Below are positions 17,434-26,415 of a stretch of 64,000 nt of DNA, one piece after another. Position numbers and translations under genes: made by a program. The stretch covers positions 41,443 through 105,442 of the forward strand of contig PMUP01000071.1 in the NCBI GenBank assembly GCA_003166865.1, in the 5' to 3' direction. Within the stretch, counting starts at the first letter, position 1; the number at the start of each line of letters is the position of its first letter. The notes beneath the pieces were generated by a model. The model was not told where the DNA came from and ran no database searches. It saw nothing but the letters and a program-made list of their open reading frames with translations. This DNA is from Bryobacterales bacterium. Lineage in GTDB: Bacteria > Acidobacteriota > Terriglobia > Bryobacterales > Bryobacteraceae.

Positions 17434-17796
17434 TCACTTAGCGTTGAACAACAGCCAGACGGCGACTCCGATGGCTGCGGGGAGCAAAAACTCCGCCCAA
17501 TCCTGCCACAGGCTGGACCATGTGATCGCCGGCTTTTGCTCGGCGCGCGGCGTCTCATCGCGGACCGCGGTGGAGATTCGCGACCGCAGGTTGGATGGCA
17601 AGCCGCGAATGGCTCGCACGATCTCTTCCTTGCCCTTGCGATCCGCGATCAGAATGGTGGCCGAATTGATGCTGTTGGTGGACTGCTCCAACTTCTTCCG
17701 CAGCGGAGGCGGAACATCAGCCACTGACCGGTACACTTCCGTCTTATCTCCGACGGAAATGAAAATCGTAGAACTCTTCAGCGTGACGCGGGACAT
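17434..17796 (-). CDS. Small C-terminally anchored membrane protein
   Basis: I do not recognise a named family. The 120-residue protein has a soluble N-terminal part of about 95 residues and a single hydrophobic segment at the very end (FLLPAAIGVAVWLLF), like a tail-anchored protein with its body in the cytoplasm. GGAGA sits eight bases before the ATG. It follows the LysR regulator on the same strand after 18 bases, so the two are probably co-transcribed. Confidence 0.7.
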   Translation of the reverse strand: MSRVTLKSSTIFISVGDKTEVYRSVADVPPPLRKKLEQSTNSINSATILIADRKGKEEIVRAIRGLPSNLRSRISTAVRDETPRAEQKPAITWSSLWQDWAEFLLPAAIGVAVWLLFNAK

Positions 17797-17814
17797 GCTG
17801 CTTCTCTCCGTCTG

Positions 17815-18747
17815 TTAAGGCGATACCACTTCGGGCACCTTGGACCGATCCGCCCCGGGGATCTCAGTCCCCGCATGCTCTAATATAACCTGAATGAAAC
17901 CCAAAGCGGCTTTCGACAGCGCTTTATCTTTTCGATAAATCAACCCCACCTTCCGGATCAGCGGTTCCGGCCCGAGCGACACGGCCGAAAGCTTCCCGGA
18001 GGCCACTTCCTCGCGGCAATTGGAGGCTGCCAGGAACGAAAGGCCCAGCCCGGCCATTACGAAACGTTTGATCATTTCGGTGGAGTCGAGCTCCATGGAA
18101 ATGTGGATCTGGTCTTCCACCGGCTCGAGCCAGGAATTCAGGCGCGCGCGCGTGGTTCCGGACTTTGGCAGCAGCAGCGGGTGATCCATGAGGTCGCGGG
18201 CGGTCACGAAGCGCCGGTTCGCCAGGGGGTGTTTCCCCGGCAACAACAGGATAATCTCGTCGGAGTGGATGCGCGCCACTTGCAGTTTTTTTTCTTGAAC
18301 GGGCAACTGGGTGATGCCGAAGTCGGCTAGGTTTTCGAGTACTGCTTCCACCACGCGCGAACCGTAGGCGCGGTCCACCGACAGTTGGACGTTGGGGAAT
18401 TTCTTCTGGTACTCGGAAAAGACCCACGGCAGCACGTAGATGCAGGTGGCTTCGTTGGCGGCGATGACCACTTCGCCGCGCGGGACGCGGTCCAGTTCGT
18501 TGATGGTGTCCTGGGCGCGCCGGCGCAGCTCCAGGATCTGCTCGGCGTATTCGGCGAAAATCTTGCCGGCCGTGGTAAGCGAGATCTTGGTTCCCAGCCG
18601 TTCAAATAGCGTGGTATTCAGCTCTTGCTCGAGTTGACGCACCTGGGCGCTGATGGCCGGTTGCGTGCGGTAACACGTCTGCGCCGCTTTCGAGAAACTC
18701 TTCAAGCGGACGATTTCGAGAAACGTGTGAAGCTGATCCAAATCCAT
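17815..18747 (-). CDS. LysR-family transcriptional regulator
   Basis: A 310-residue LTTR. The N-terminal winged helix (MDLDQLHTFLEIVRLKSFSK, QPAISAQVRQLEQEL, LTTAG) binds DNA. The remaining 220 residues form the periplasmic-binding-protein-like effector domain (VVIAANEATCIYVLP to the end). The effector cannot be told from sequence. The divergent neighbour is the first BamE-like gene, 181 bases away, so it could be a target, as LysR proteins often control divergent genes; this is inference. Confidence 0.92.
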   Translation of the reverse strand: MDLDQLHTFLEIVRLKSFSKAAQTCYRTQPAISAQVRQLEQELNTTLFERLGTKISLTTAGKIFAEYAEQILELRRRAQDTINELDRVPRGEVVIAANEATCIYVLPWVFSEYQKKFPNVQLSVDRAYGSRVVEAVLENLADFGITQLPVQEKKLQVARIHSDEIILLLPGKHPLANRRFVTARDLMDHPLLLPKSGTTRARLNSWLEPVEDQIHISMELDSTEMIKRFVMAGLGLSFLAASNCREEVASGKLSAVSLGPEPLIRKVGLIYRKDKALSKAALGFIQVILEHAGTEIPGADRSKVPEVVSP

Positions 18748-18928
18748 GACACGCTCGGCCAGCGACTGTAATCCAGTCCCTAAAGGGGTGAATCAATTGT
18801 ATCAGGATGCCCCAGTTCGATTGTAAGGGCCCAGTTGTAACGGAGCCGTTGCGTAGTCCCAGCTAAGGTTGGTCGGGGGCTGGTGCGGTTTAAGTTCTCC
18901 GCTTAGTATGAGATTGAGAGGAAATACG

Positions 18929-19438
18929 ATGCGGCCGGTGATGTTTATAGCTCTATTGGGAACCACTTTCTCCCTGAGTCCCGCGCGGGCCCAGAATTCG
19001 CCGGAACAACCAGCCTCTGGCACGGCGGAGTCGCATCAGAGGCATGGCGGTCCGCTCTTCGAGGGTGGGCCGGCGCGGCCGAGTGCGCTGGCGGAAGCTC
19101 GCCGTACAGAGTCCCGGCGTACACCAGGGGCGGGAACAGTTCCGGACTCCGCGCATGCAACCCCGCCGGCAGCAGCGCCAGCCCTCGTAACGGTTCAGGC
19201 CGTTCCACCCGGTCCTCCGCAGAAGAACCTGACCGGCGAAGAGTTTGCGTTCATCCGTGTTGGCTCCACTGCGAAAGAGCTACTCGAGGTGCTTGGCCCG
19301 CCGTCATCCCGTGTCATAGTTCCGGACGACGACGGTCATTTGCGCGAAAGCCTTCAATACTGGGTGAAAGGCAGCCCGATGGGAACTGTTCGCCTGGACA
19401 ATGGCCGCGTGGTTCAAATCGAGACCAAGGGTAAGTAA
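18929..19438 (+). CDS. Exported BamE/SmpA-like protein, copy A
   Basis: The 169-residue product starts at ATG 18929 with GAGAGGA seven bases upstream. A Sec signal peptide (MRPVMFIALLGTTFSLSPARAQ) is followed by a disordered Pro/Ala/His-rich linker. The C-terminal domain of about 70 residues resembles the SmpA/OmlA (BamE) fold: GEEFAFIRVGSTAKELLEVLGPP, then YWVKGSPMGTVRLDNGRV. There is no lipobox cysteine, so it is probably periplasmic. A paralogue lies at 22641, and the two share even the region before the start codon. It converges on the TadG gene of the same repeat unit; its function there is unknown. Confidence 0.8.
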   Translation: MRPVMFIALLGTTFSLSPARAQNSPEQPASGTAESHQRHGGPLFEGGPARPSALAEARRTESRRTPGAGTVPDSAHATPPAAAPALVTVQAVPPGPPQKNLTGEEFAFIRVGSTAKELLEVLGPPSSRVIVPDDDGHLRESLQYWVKGSPMGTVRLDNGRVVQIETKGK

Positions 19439-19473
19439 TCCGCTCGGGCCCGTCCGCGGCCGACGTAGTTCTC

Positions 19474-21171
19474 CTAGTGGCTCAAGCGCAAGATCTGCGA
19501 TGAAATCGCCAGGAATGCCTGGCCAAGCTGCGCGGAAGTGGGCGCATAGATGAACGTGCCCTGTGGCTGGTTGGGGTAGCTGATGCAAGTGGGTTCGGCG
19601 GAGCAAGCGGAATACACCGGAGGATTGTTGAACTGATCTTCGTTTGGATCGTTTGCCATCCGCTGCAGCAAGATGGGATCCGGGGGATTTCCGTCGTTGC
19701 CGCCCAACCCAATCGTGAAAACGTAAGCCGGGAGGGTAGGATTCGTACGAACATTGTAGGCCGAGTTGTCGGCGGCGTTCAGCGCCGCTGAGTGTGCGTT
19801 TGGCCAATCGGTGGAAGCGGTTCCCGTTAGGTTGAGGTACCCGCTAGTGAGAGCAAGGGATTGATATTCGTTGGACGGCGCAATTTGATTCCCGAAGACA
19901 TCCTGCCCCGGAAGCCAGTTGAAATCGGAATACACCGTAGTCTCTGGCTTTGCGGAGTTGGTTGTGCTGGGGAAAGTGCACCCTGGGGAATTGGTGACAG
20001 AGATGCTATTGGTGCCGCCGCTGTCGCTGGTTTGCGCGGGGTTGAACAAAACGATCATATAGGGGCCGTTCTGAGCCTCCTGCGCGGGGTCCGCGGAATA
20101 AAACGCCCCGATCGCGCCAGTGGGAACATTCGCCATATATCCCGCGCCACCTGTATTCATGCCGATTCCGGTGGTCCACGATGGCACCGATGCCGCTGTC
20201 CTCCATCCGCCGGCATTCCACGTCTTCCCGCTGGCGTCCTGACAGGCGCTGGTGGTGTTCAGCGCCCAGGTGCTGGTGGTCCCTGGCGTTGCATAAAAAT
20301 TGTAGATCAGAGTATTGGGCAATCCGTCCGTCTCCAGCATGATGATGTTCATCGCGCCAGGCTCGTTAATTTGGAATAGCTGGTTGTATGCCATGGAAAC
20401 CGCCGCCGCCGTTCCCGTGCCTCCGTTGCAGTCGATGTTGTCGATGGTCCCGTTGCTGGAGCCGGAGGCATTGGTATAACCCAGCACAGTCTGAAAATTA
20501 CTGGTTGGTTTCGACTCCAGGTAGTAACCGTCGGCGAAGGTAAGCAGTCCGATTTGATCCCGCCCCTCAGCGAAGGCGCCGGTAAAGTTCTTGGCATCAA
20601 TGATCATGGACGAGCAAGGAGTAGTCGTATTGCTCTTATTGCATGGGGGATTCGCCGTGGCGCCGTTGACGGAGCACATCGATCCGGAACGGTCCAGGAC
20701 CAGCATGGCGACAATGTCCTTGCGGGAAGCTTGACCACTGCCTGTGAGGGTGGTGGCGCTGAAGCCGAGGTACTTCATGAACCAAGTGGGAACGCTGGTG
20801 CTGGCGGTGACGGTGACTTGGCGGAGATTGGCATTGCTGGGAGAGTCGACAACGGTGACATTGGCGGTAGTCATTACGGTATTGGAGGTGGCCCAGTTTC
20901 CGTTCGGAAAGTTTGCATAGAACCAATTGACGGCATTCTGCTGGGCGGACACGGCCTGAGCCGTGGTAGTTTGGCCCAGATTGAGCGCCCGCGCCGCCGC
21001 CAAAGCCGCGCCGTCGATGGCCGCTTGCAGTCGCGCTTTCGCCGAGTAAAGGATTCCAAGATCGACAAACAAACCGAGCATCGGGATGATGACCCACACC
21101 AGCGCGGCGATGGCCACGAACAGAGACGCACCCTTCTCACCATTTCTGTGTTGTTGCATTTGCACCAGCAT
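19474..21171 (-). CDS. TadG-like protein with von Willebrand A domain, copy A
   Basis: The 565-residue product has an N-terminal TadG/TadE-type membrane segment (GASLFVAIAALVWVIIPMLG) with a following amphipathic helix (KARLQAAIDGAALAAARAL), then a surface or periplasmic VWA domain. The MIDAS residues are visible: DRSGSM, LLTFADG and LETDG. TadG-like proteins assist Flp/Tad pilus or adhesin assembly. It is last in the order TadE-1, TadE-2, TadG, six bases after its neighbour. No tadA, tadB, tadC or cpaB gene is in the window, so the export machine must be elsewhere. Confidence 0.85.
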   Translation of the reverse strand: MLVQMQQHRNGEKGASLFVAIAALVWVIIPMLGLFVDLGILYSAKARLQAAIDGAALAAARALNLGQTTTAQAVSAQQNAVNWFYANFPNGNWATSNTVMTTANVTVVDSPSNANLRQVTVTASTSVPTWFMKYLGFSATTLTGSGQASRKDIVAMLVLDRSGSMCSVNGATANPPCNKSNTTTPCSSMIIDAKNFTGAFAEGRDQIGLLTFADGYYLESKPTSNFQTVLGYTNASGSSNGTIDNIDCNGGTGTAAAVSMAYNQLFQINEPGAMNIIMLETDGLPNTLIYNFYATPGTTSTWALNTTSACQDASGKTWNAGGWRTAASVPSWTTGIGMNTGGAGYMANVPTGAIGAFYSADPAQEAQNGPYMIVLFNPAQTSDSGGTNSISVTNSPGCTFPSTTNSAKPETTVYSDFNWLPGQDVFGNQIAPSNEYQSLALTSGYLNLTGTASTDWPNAHSAALNAADNSAYNVRTNPTLPAYVFTIGLGGNDGNPPDPILLQRMANDPNEDQFNNPPVYSACSAEPTCISYPNQPQGTFIYAPTSAQLGQAFLAISSQILRLSH

Positions 21172-21177
21172 GTCCTC

Positions 21178-21924
21178 CTAGAAGAAGTAGCGCGCGAAGA
21201 CGCCATTGCCCGACAGGCTTCCGACGCTCAAGTCCGGCGATTGAAAATACGTTTCCACAATGTAGACTACTTGCCCGTCGGTCAGCGGAGTGGTTGTCCC
21301 GTTGCCCACTTGCCAGAGGCTTTGCAGGTTGGCCTGAGCGCTGCCCGCAATCTGCGCTTGGGCGTTGGTGACGTAATCCTGCACAACTCCGGAGGTGTTC
21401 ATGATGGCAGCGGGGCACTGCCCCAAAGTCACGGTGCTCGAGTTGGCCAGCGTGCCATTGCCAAATTGAATCTGCTGCGTGTAGACGAAGCTGTTCGCAT
21501 TGGTGCACTTGGCGGCTGTCACAGCCACGCAGTTGGCCGACGTGGTCGATCCGATCCACATGATCTGCGTCACCGTCACCAAGCCATTGCCCGCATTGGC
21601 CGCGTTGGATTGCTGGTTTCCGGCGAAGGAACCTCCGATCTGAAGATTCAATCCCTGCGCCAGCCGCTGCGCCTCTTGCTGCAGCGGGTAAGTGGAAAAG
21701 TCACCACCGTGGATGTACATGCTGTCCAAATCCCGGCACACCTGGTTACATTGAATGCTCCGGATCAGATTCATGCCGACCACGAAGGCCCCGATCAGCA
21801 TGGGCACAAGCAAGACCGCCACCAAAGCGAACTCCACCATTTCCTGGCCGCTTTGCGTCCTTCTTCGCCGCGCTGTCACGCGCCTGCTTCGCGCTATTGC
21901 GCCCGGCGCTGCTGCCATTCTCAT
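21178..21924 (-). CDS. TadE-like pseudopilin, copy A second gene
   Basis: A 248-residue pseudopilin-like protein. The basic N-terminus RRRRTQSGQEMVEFALVAVL gives the TadE signature: glutamate following a prepilin-type cleavage region, then a hydrophobic helix. The rest is a secreted domain with several cysteines (CNQVCRDLD, CPAAI). ATG 21924 overlaps the stop of the upstream TadE gene as ATGA. The track's 470-residue ORF runs on through that gene in a wrong frame. It would act as a minor pseudopilin. Confidence 0.85.
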   Translation of the reverse strand: MRMAAAPGAIARSRRVTARRRRTQSGQEMVEFALVAVLLVPMLIGAFVVGMNLIRSIQCNQVCRDLDSMYIHGGDFSTYPLQQEAQRLAQGLNLQIGGSFAGNQQSNAANAGNGLVTVTQIMWIGSTTSANCVAVTAAKCTNANSFVYTQQIQFGNGTLANSSTVTLGQCPAAIMNTSGVVQDYVTNAQAQIAGSAQANLQSLWQVGNGTTTPLTDGQVVYIVETYFQSPDLSVGSLSGNGVFARYFF

Positions 21925-22460
21925 TCCTGCACCGAATTGACGCCGGCCGGGTAGCCACCGAGGATGTCCGATGAGTAGACGCCGAGAGTGATCGGCGTCT
22001 GATCGCGGTAGGCGTTGGCTCCAAAGGTGCCGCTGAGCGGCGCCAGCCATGCCCAGGAAATGTTTTGAACCGACACTTGGACGATATTGCCGGGCACATT
22101 GCCACCCGAGGCAATGGGTGTATTCAAATTCCCGACCGAGTAGTAATTTACAAAAATGTGCTGGGGATTGTCGGTGGGCGTCACCAATCCCATCCCGTAC
22201 TGCTGGACGACGGACTCGATGGAGGCGTTCTGGCCCAACCCGGTGGCGGTCTGAAACGTGATCGCGTAGCGGCAGCCCTCCCGCACAGCCTCCTGCAGGG
22301 TGGCCCAACGAAACAGCAGCAAGCCGAAATCGATGAAGGCGAAGATCAGCGCAAACGTCGGCAACAGAGTAAAGACGGTCTCGAGAAGGGCGTTGCCAGT
22401 ACGCCTCCGGTTTCTCCGGCTCGAAGATGTTCTCTGGATTGGTATGGTCTTTTCTCCCAA
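21921..22460 (-). CDS. TadE-like pseudopilin, copy A first gene
   Basis: A 179-residue protein with a basic leader and TadE segment RRRTGNALLETVFTLLPTFA. A conserved region RWATLQEAVREGCRYAITFQ follows, standard for TadE-family minor pseudopilins. The start is TTG 22460, supported by GGTGGAG upstream and by the equal length of its paralogue in unit B, which uses ATG. First gene of the three-gene minus-strand operon of unit A. Confidence 0.83.
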   Translation of the reverse strand: MGEKTIPIQRTSSSRRNRRRTGNALLETVFTLLPTFALIFAFIDFGLLLFRWATLQEAVREGCRYAITFQTATGLGQNASIESVVQQYGMGLVTPTDNPQHIFVNYYSVGNLNTPIASGGNVPGNIVQVSVQNISWAWLAPLSGTFGANAYRDQTPITLGVYSSDILGGYPAGVNSVQE

Positions 22461-22565
22461 TGCGGTTCTCCACCTTCATGGTGGAAGCGCGGCATGGGAA
22501 CCCCAATAGGGGAAGGACCCTACTTCGCGCTCTGCTCAATCGGCGGCCGGTACGGACTAAGGTGG

Positions 22566-22580
22566 TTAGTTTAAAACTAA
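22566..22580. promoter_or_regulatory. Palindrome in the divergent region between units A and B
   Basis: TTAGTTT and AAACTAA form a perfect dyad around a single central base, in the 180-bp divergent region between tadE of unit A and the BamE-like gene of unit B. This is a suitable position for an operator acting on one or both genes. No regulator can be assigned. Confidence 0.3.
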
Positions 22581-22640
22581 GGTCTTTCACGGCTGGTGCG
22601 CGTCATGTTCTCTGCTTAGTATGAGATGAGGGGGAATGCG

Positions 22641-23162
22641 ATGCGGCCATTGACGATGCGAGTACCACTAGGCGCAGCTTTGCTCGGAACTGTTTTATCC
22701 ATGAATCCCGCAGGGGCCCAAAGTGCGCCCGAACAAGCGCCAGCGCCGGAGTCGCACCACTGGCACAGCCATTCGCTTTTCGAGGGCGCGCCGCCGAAGC
22801 GGAGCCCGCCTGCGGAAACGCGCCACGAAACGTCGCATCGTGCACCGGAAACGACCCAAGACCCGGCCGTCGCGAAGTCAGCGGTGCCCGCGCCGCCGGC
22901 TCCGGCCCTCCCAACGGTGCAAGCGGTTCCACCGGGCCCTCCACAGAAAAACCTCACCGGCGAAGAGTTCGCGCTCATCCGCGTTGGCTCCACCGAAAAA
23001 GAGGTCCTCGCGGTGCTTGGGCCGCCGTCATCCCAGGTCGTTGTTCCGGATGACGATGGTCATCTGCGCGAGAGCCTTCAATACTGGGTGAAGGGCAGCC
23101 CGATGGGAACTGTTCGTCTGGACAACGGCCGGGTAGTTCAAATCGAGACCAAGCCGAAGTAA
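22641..23162 (+). CDS. Exported BamE/SmpA-like protein, copy B
   Basis: Paralogue of the gene at 18929. ATG 22641 has GAGGGGGA seven bases upstream. The signal peptide MRPLTMRVPLGAALLGTVLS ends near AGAQ, and the linker is rich in His, Pro and Ala. The SmpA-like domain (EEFALIRVGSTEKEVLAVLG, YWVKGSPMGTVRLDNGRVVQ) is almost identical to copy A, while the linker has diverged freely. Purifying selection on the domain, not the linker, suggests both copies work. It is convergent with the TadG gene of unit B. Confidence 0.8.
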   Translation: MRPLTMRVPLGAALLGTVLSMNPAGAQSAPEQAPAPESHHWHSHSLFEGAPPKRSPPAETRHETSHRAPETTQDPAVAKSAVPAPPAPALPTVQAVPPGPPQKNLTGEEFALIRVGSTEKEVLAVLGPPSSQVVVPDDDGHLRESLQYWVKGSPMGTVRLDNGRVVQIETKPK

Positions 23163-23188
23163 ATCAACTTGGTCCCGTCTTCTGGGCC

Positions 23189-24916
23189 CTAGTGGCTTAA
23201 GCGCAGGATCTGCGACGAAATCGCTAGGAACGCCTGGCCAAGCTCCGCCGAAGTAGGCGAATAAATGAATACGCCCTGTGGCTGGTTGGCGTAGGAGATG
23301 CAAGTAGCTTCCGAAGAGCAGGCGTTAAAGACCGGAGGATTGTTGTACTGATCCTCGTTTGGATCGTTTGCCATCCGTTGCAGCAATACAGGATCGGGAG
23401 GATTTCCGTCGTTGCCGCCCAGCCCAATCGCAAAAACGTAGACCGGTAGTGTGGCGTTGCTGCGAGCATTGTAAGCCGCATTGTCGGTGGCGTTCAAAGA
23501 AGCGGCGTGAGTGGCAGTCCAGTCGTTCGATGAATAGAAACCGCCCTGATTGGTCGGTCCTACCAATATGTTTTCGTTACCCATGAGAGCGAGCGCCTGA
23601 TATTCGTTAGTTGGAGCAACTTGATTTCCGAAGACATCCTGGCTCGGTAGCCAGTGGAAATCGGAGTAATTCGTGTCCTGGTCGTTGTTGTTGCTGAAAG
23701 CGCATCCGTTGGCGGGCGGAGTCGGATTGCCGCTGCTGGCGATCATGATGCTATTGTTGTCGGTGCTGTCGCTGGTTTGCCTCGGATCGAACAACACGAT
23801 TGTATAGGGACCGTCTTGCGCGACCTGCGCGGGGTCAGCCGTATAAAACGCTCCGATGGCGCCGGGTGGGACATCGGACATGTATCCCGTGCCATTCGTA
23901 TTCATGGAGATTCCTGAGATCCACGAGGGAACCGATGCGGACGTCGTCCAGCCTCCCTGGGCGATTGTCTTGCCGTTTTTGTCCTGGCAGCCGCTGCCGG
24001 CGTTCAGCGCTAACGTGCTGGTGTTCCCCGGCGTCGAATAATAATTGTAGACCAGCGTGTTGGGCAATCCGTCCGTTTCGAGCATGATGAGATTCATCGC
24101 GCCCGGCTCGGCCAGTTTATACAGTTCGTTGTAGGCCATGGAAACTGCGGCGGCAGTTCCCGTGCCTCCATTGCAGTCGATGTTGTCGATGGTCCCGGTG
24201 CCGGAGCCGGCGGCATTGGAATAACCAAGCACGGACTGAAAATTAGTGGTTGGAGCGGACTCCAGGTAGTAACCGTCGGCAAAGGTAAGCAGGCCGATTT
24301 GATCCCGCCCCTCGGCGAAGGCGCCGGTGAAGTTTTTCGCCGCCGTGATCATGGCGGCGCAAGGAGTATTCGCATTGTTTTTGTTGCACGGGGGATTGGC
24401 GCTGCCCCCGTTGACGGAACACATGGATCCGGAACGGTCCAGCACCAGCATGGCGACAACGTCGCGGCGGGAAGCTTGACCAGTGACCGTGAGATTGGTG
24501 GAGTTGAAGCCGAGGTACTTCATGAACCAGGTGGGGACGGCGGTGCTGGCCGTGACGGTAACTTGCCTGAGATTGGCTTGGCTGGGAGAGTTGGCTACAG
24601 TTACGTTGGCCGTAGTCATGACAGTGTTGAATGTCGCCCAGTTTCCGTTCGGGAAATTTGCATAGAACCAATTGACGGCATTCTGCTGGGCCGAGACGGC
24701 CTGAGCCGACGTAGTTTGGCCCAGGTTCAAGGCGCGCGCCGCCGCCAAAGCCGCGCCATCCACGGCCGCTTGCAGCCGTGCTTTCACCGAATAGAGAATT
24801 CCCAGATCGACAAACAGACCCAGCATCGGGATGACGATCCACACCAACGCAGCGACCGTCACGAACAGAGAAGCGCCCTTCTCACCATTTCTGTGTTGTC
24901 GCATTTGCAAGAACAT
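23189..24916 (-). CDS. TadG-like protein with von Willebrand A domain, copy B
   Basis: A 575-residue paralogue of the TadG-like gene at 19474. It has the same layout: N-terminal membrane segment, amphipathic helix, then a VWA domain with MIDAS motifs DRSGSM, LLTFADG and LETDG. It differs mainly in loop insertions, including ENILVGPTNQGGFYSSNDW near the C-terminal third. The conserved end ISSQILRLSH is shared by both. The metal site is kept in both copies, so neither looks like a pseudogene. Last gene of its operon. Confidence 0.85.
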   Translation of the reverse strand: MFLQMRQHRNGEKGASLFVTVAALVWIVIPMLGLFVDLGILYSVKARLQAAVDGAALAAARALNLGQTTSAQAVSAQQNAVNWFYANFPNGNWATFNTVMTTANVTVANSPSQANLRQVTVTASTAVPTWFMKYLGFNSTNLTVTGQASRRDVVAMLVLDRSGSMCSVNGGSANPPCNKNNANTPCAAMITAAKNFTGAFAEGRDQIGLLTFADGYYLESAPTTNFQSVLGYSNAAGSGTGTIDNIDCNGGTGTAAAVSMAYNELYKLAEPGAMNLIMLETDGLPNTLVYNYYSTPGNTSTLALNAGSGCQDKNGKTIAQGGWTTSASVPSWISGISMNTNGTGYMSDVPPGAIGAFYTADPAQVAQDGPYTIVLFDPRQTSDSTDNNSIMIASSGNPTPPANGCAFSNNNDQDTNYSDFHWLPSQDVFGNQVAPTNEYQALALMGNENILVGPTNQGGFYSSNDWTATHAASLNATDNAAYNARSNATLPVYVFAIGLGGNDGNPPDPVLLQRMANDPNEDQYNNPPVFNACSSEATCISYANQPQGVFIYSPTSAELGQAFLAISSQILRLSH

Positions 24917-24922
24917 CTCCTC

Positions 24923-25657
24923 CTAGAAAAAGTAGCGCGCGTAGACGCCGTTGCCCGCAAGGCTTCCGACGCTCAAGTCCGGCGATTGAAAATACGTTTC
25001 CACAATGTAAGCTACTTGCCCGTCGGTCAGCGGAGTCGCGGTACCGCCGGTCACCGCGCTACTCGATTGCCACAGGGCTTGCATGTTGGTCTGGGCGGCG
25101 CCGGCCAGCGCCGCGCGCGAATCGGTAATGTAATTCTGCACCACGCCGGAGCTGTTGATGATCGCCGTCGGACACTGCCCCACGGTAACGGTGTTGGCAT
25201 TCTCAAGCGTCCCGTTGCCAAATTGAATTTGCTGCGTGTAGACGAAGCTGTCCTGATTGGTGCAATTGGCGGATCCGCCCACCGCGATGCAACTGGCCGA
25301 CGTCGGCCCTCCGATCCACATGATCTGCGTGACCGTCACTATCCCATTGCCCGCATTCCCAGTATTGGATTGCTCGTTTCCGGCAAACGAAGCTCCGACT
25401 TGAAGATTCAATCCCTGCGCCAGCTTGGATGCCTCTTGCTGCAGCGGGTAAGTGGAAAAGTCGCCGCCATGGATGTACATGCTGTCCAAATCACGGCACA
25501 CCTGGTTACACTGAATGCTTCGGATCAGGTTCATGCCCACCACGAAGGAGCCAATCAGCATGGGCACCAGCAATACCGCCGCCAGGCCGAACTCCATAAT
25601 CTCCTGGCCGCTTTGCGTCCTTCTTCGCCGCGCTGTAGCCCCCGTCGACATGTTCAT
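24923..25657 (-). CDS. TadE-like pseudopilin, copy B second gene
   Basis: A 244-residue paralogue of the gene at 21178. It starts MNMSTGATARRRRTQSGQEI at ATG 25657, overlapping the upstream stop as ATGA. The TadE segment (IMEFGLAAVLLVPMLIG) and the cysteine-bearing secreted part with DSMYIHGGDFSTYPLQQEA are conserved. The change from MVEFAL to IMEFGL is conservative and the glutamate after the cleavage region is kept. Minor pseudopilin role inferred from the family. Confidence 0.85.
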   Translation of the reverse strand: MNMSTGATARRRRTQSGQEIMEFGLAAVLLVPMLIGSFVVGMNLIRSIQCNQVCRDLDSMYIHGGDFSTYPLQQEASKLAQGLNLQVGASFAGNEQSNTGNAGNGIVTVTQIMWIGGPTSASCIAVGGSANCTNQDSFVYTQQIQFGNGTLENANTVTVGQCPTAIINSSGVVQNYITDSRAALAGAAQTNMQALWQSSSAVTGGTATPLTDGQVAYIVETYFQSPDLSVGSLAGNGVYARYFF

Positions 25658-26193
25658 TCCTGCACCGAATTGACGCCCACCGGATAGCCGCCCAAAATGT
25701 CCGATGAATACACCGCGAGAGTGATCGGTGTTGTGTTGCGGAACGCGTTGGATCCGAAACTGCCGCTGAGCGGCGCCAGCCACGCCCAGGAAATGTTTTG
25801 AACGGATACTTCCACGATGTTACCCGGCACATTCCCGCCCGACGCAATGGGTGTATTCAAATTCGAGACCGAGTAGTAATTTACGAAAATGTGCTGGGGA
25901 CTATCCGTGGTGGTCACGAGTCCCATCGCGTACTGCTGGACGATAGCCCCGATGGATGCGTCCTGGCCCAACCCCGTGGCCGTCTGAAACGTGATCGCGT
26001 ACCGGCAGCCCTCGCGAACGGCTTCCTGGAGCGTGGCCCAGCGAAACAGCAGTAATCCGAAATCAACGAAGGCGAATACCAGCGCAAACGTCGGCAAAAT
26101 TGTAAAAACGCTTTCAAGAAGCGCATTGCCTCTACGCCTGCGGTTTCTCTGGCTCAAAGGTTTGTCTTGGATTTGCTTTGCGGAATCAGCCAT
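25654..26193 (-). CDS. TadE-like pseudopilin, copy B first gene
   Basis: A 179-residue paralogue of the gene at 21921. Start ATG 26193 (MADSAKQIQDKPLSQRNRRR) is preferred over the upstream track start because it gives the same length as copy A. The hydrophobic TadE segment ALLESVFTILPTFALVFAF and the invariant REGCRYAITFQTATGLGQ are present. First gene of the three-gene operon of unit B; the 220-bp region before it holds a short direct repeat (GGAGGGAATA, two copies) but no clear promoter. Confidence 0.83.
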   Translation of the reverse strand: MADSAKQIQDKPLSQRNRRRRGNALLESVFTILPTFALVFAFVDFGLLLFRWATLQEAVREGCRYAITFQTATGLGQDASIGAIVQQYAMGLVTTTDSPQHIFVNYYSVSNLNTPIASGGNVPGNIVEVSVQNISWAWLAPLSGSFGSNAFRNTTPITLAVYSSDILGGYPVGVNSVQE

Positions 26194-26415
26194 TTGTGTT
26201 CCCCAGGCGAGCCCTAATACCCCACTCAACACTTGGAGTAGGCTGTACTAACCCAACCTGTCGGTTATCCTTCGGCGGCTATACCGATTTACTTTAGGCC
26301 GGGAGGGAATACAGACCGGAGGGAATAGAGATGGGGGGACACAACACCGCTTGCTACGCGCGCGGCTCAGTAGATTCAGCGCGTTACCGAGCCGTGACGG
26401 TGAGGCAGCGGTACC

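Larger units (their letters stand above)
18860..26200. repeat. Diverged tandem duplication of a 3.7 kb pilus-assembly unit
   Basis: Unit A (about 18.86-22.46 kb) and unit B (about 22.58-26.19 kb) have the same four genes in the same orientation: a BamE-like gene on plus, then TadG, TadE-2 and TadE-1 on minus. Protein similarity is obvious along all four pairs, and the DNA just before the two BamE-like genes still matches (GCTGGTGCG, then GCTTAGTATGAGAT). Boundaries are approximate. Confidence 0.85.

Noticed and set aside
21925-22590. N-terminal half of the 470-residue track ORF
   Set aside because: Out-of-frame translation of the upstream TadE gene; the real start is the ATGA overlap at 21924.
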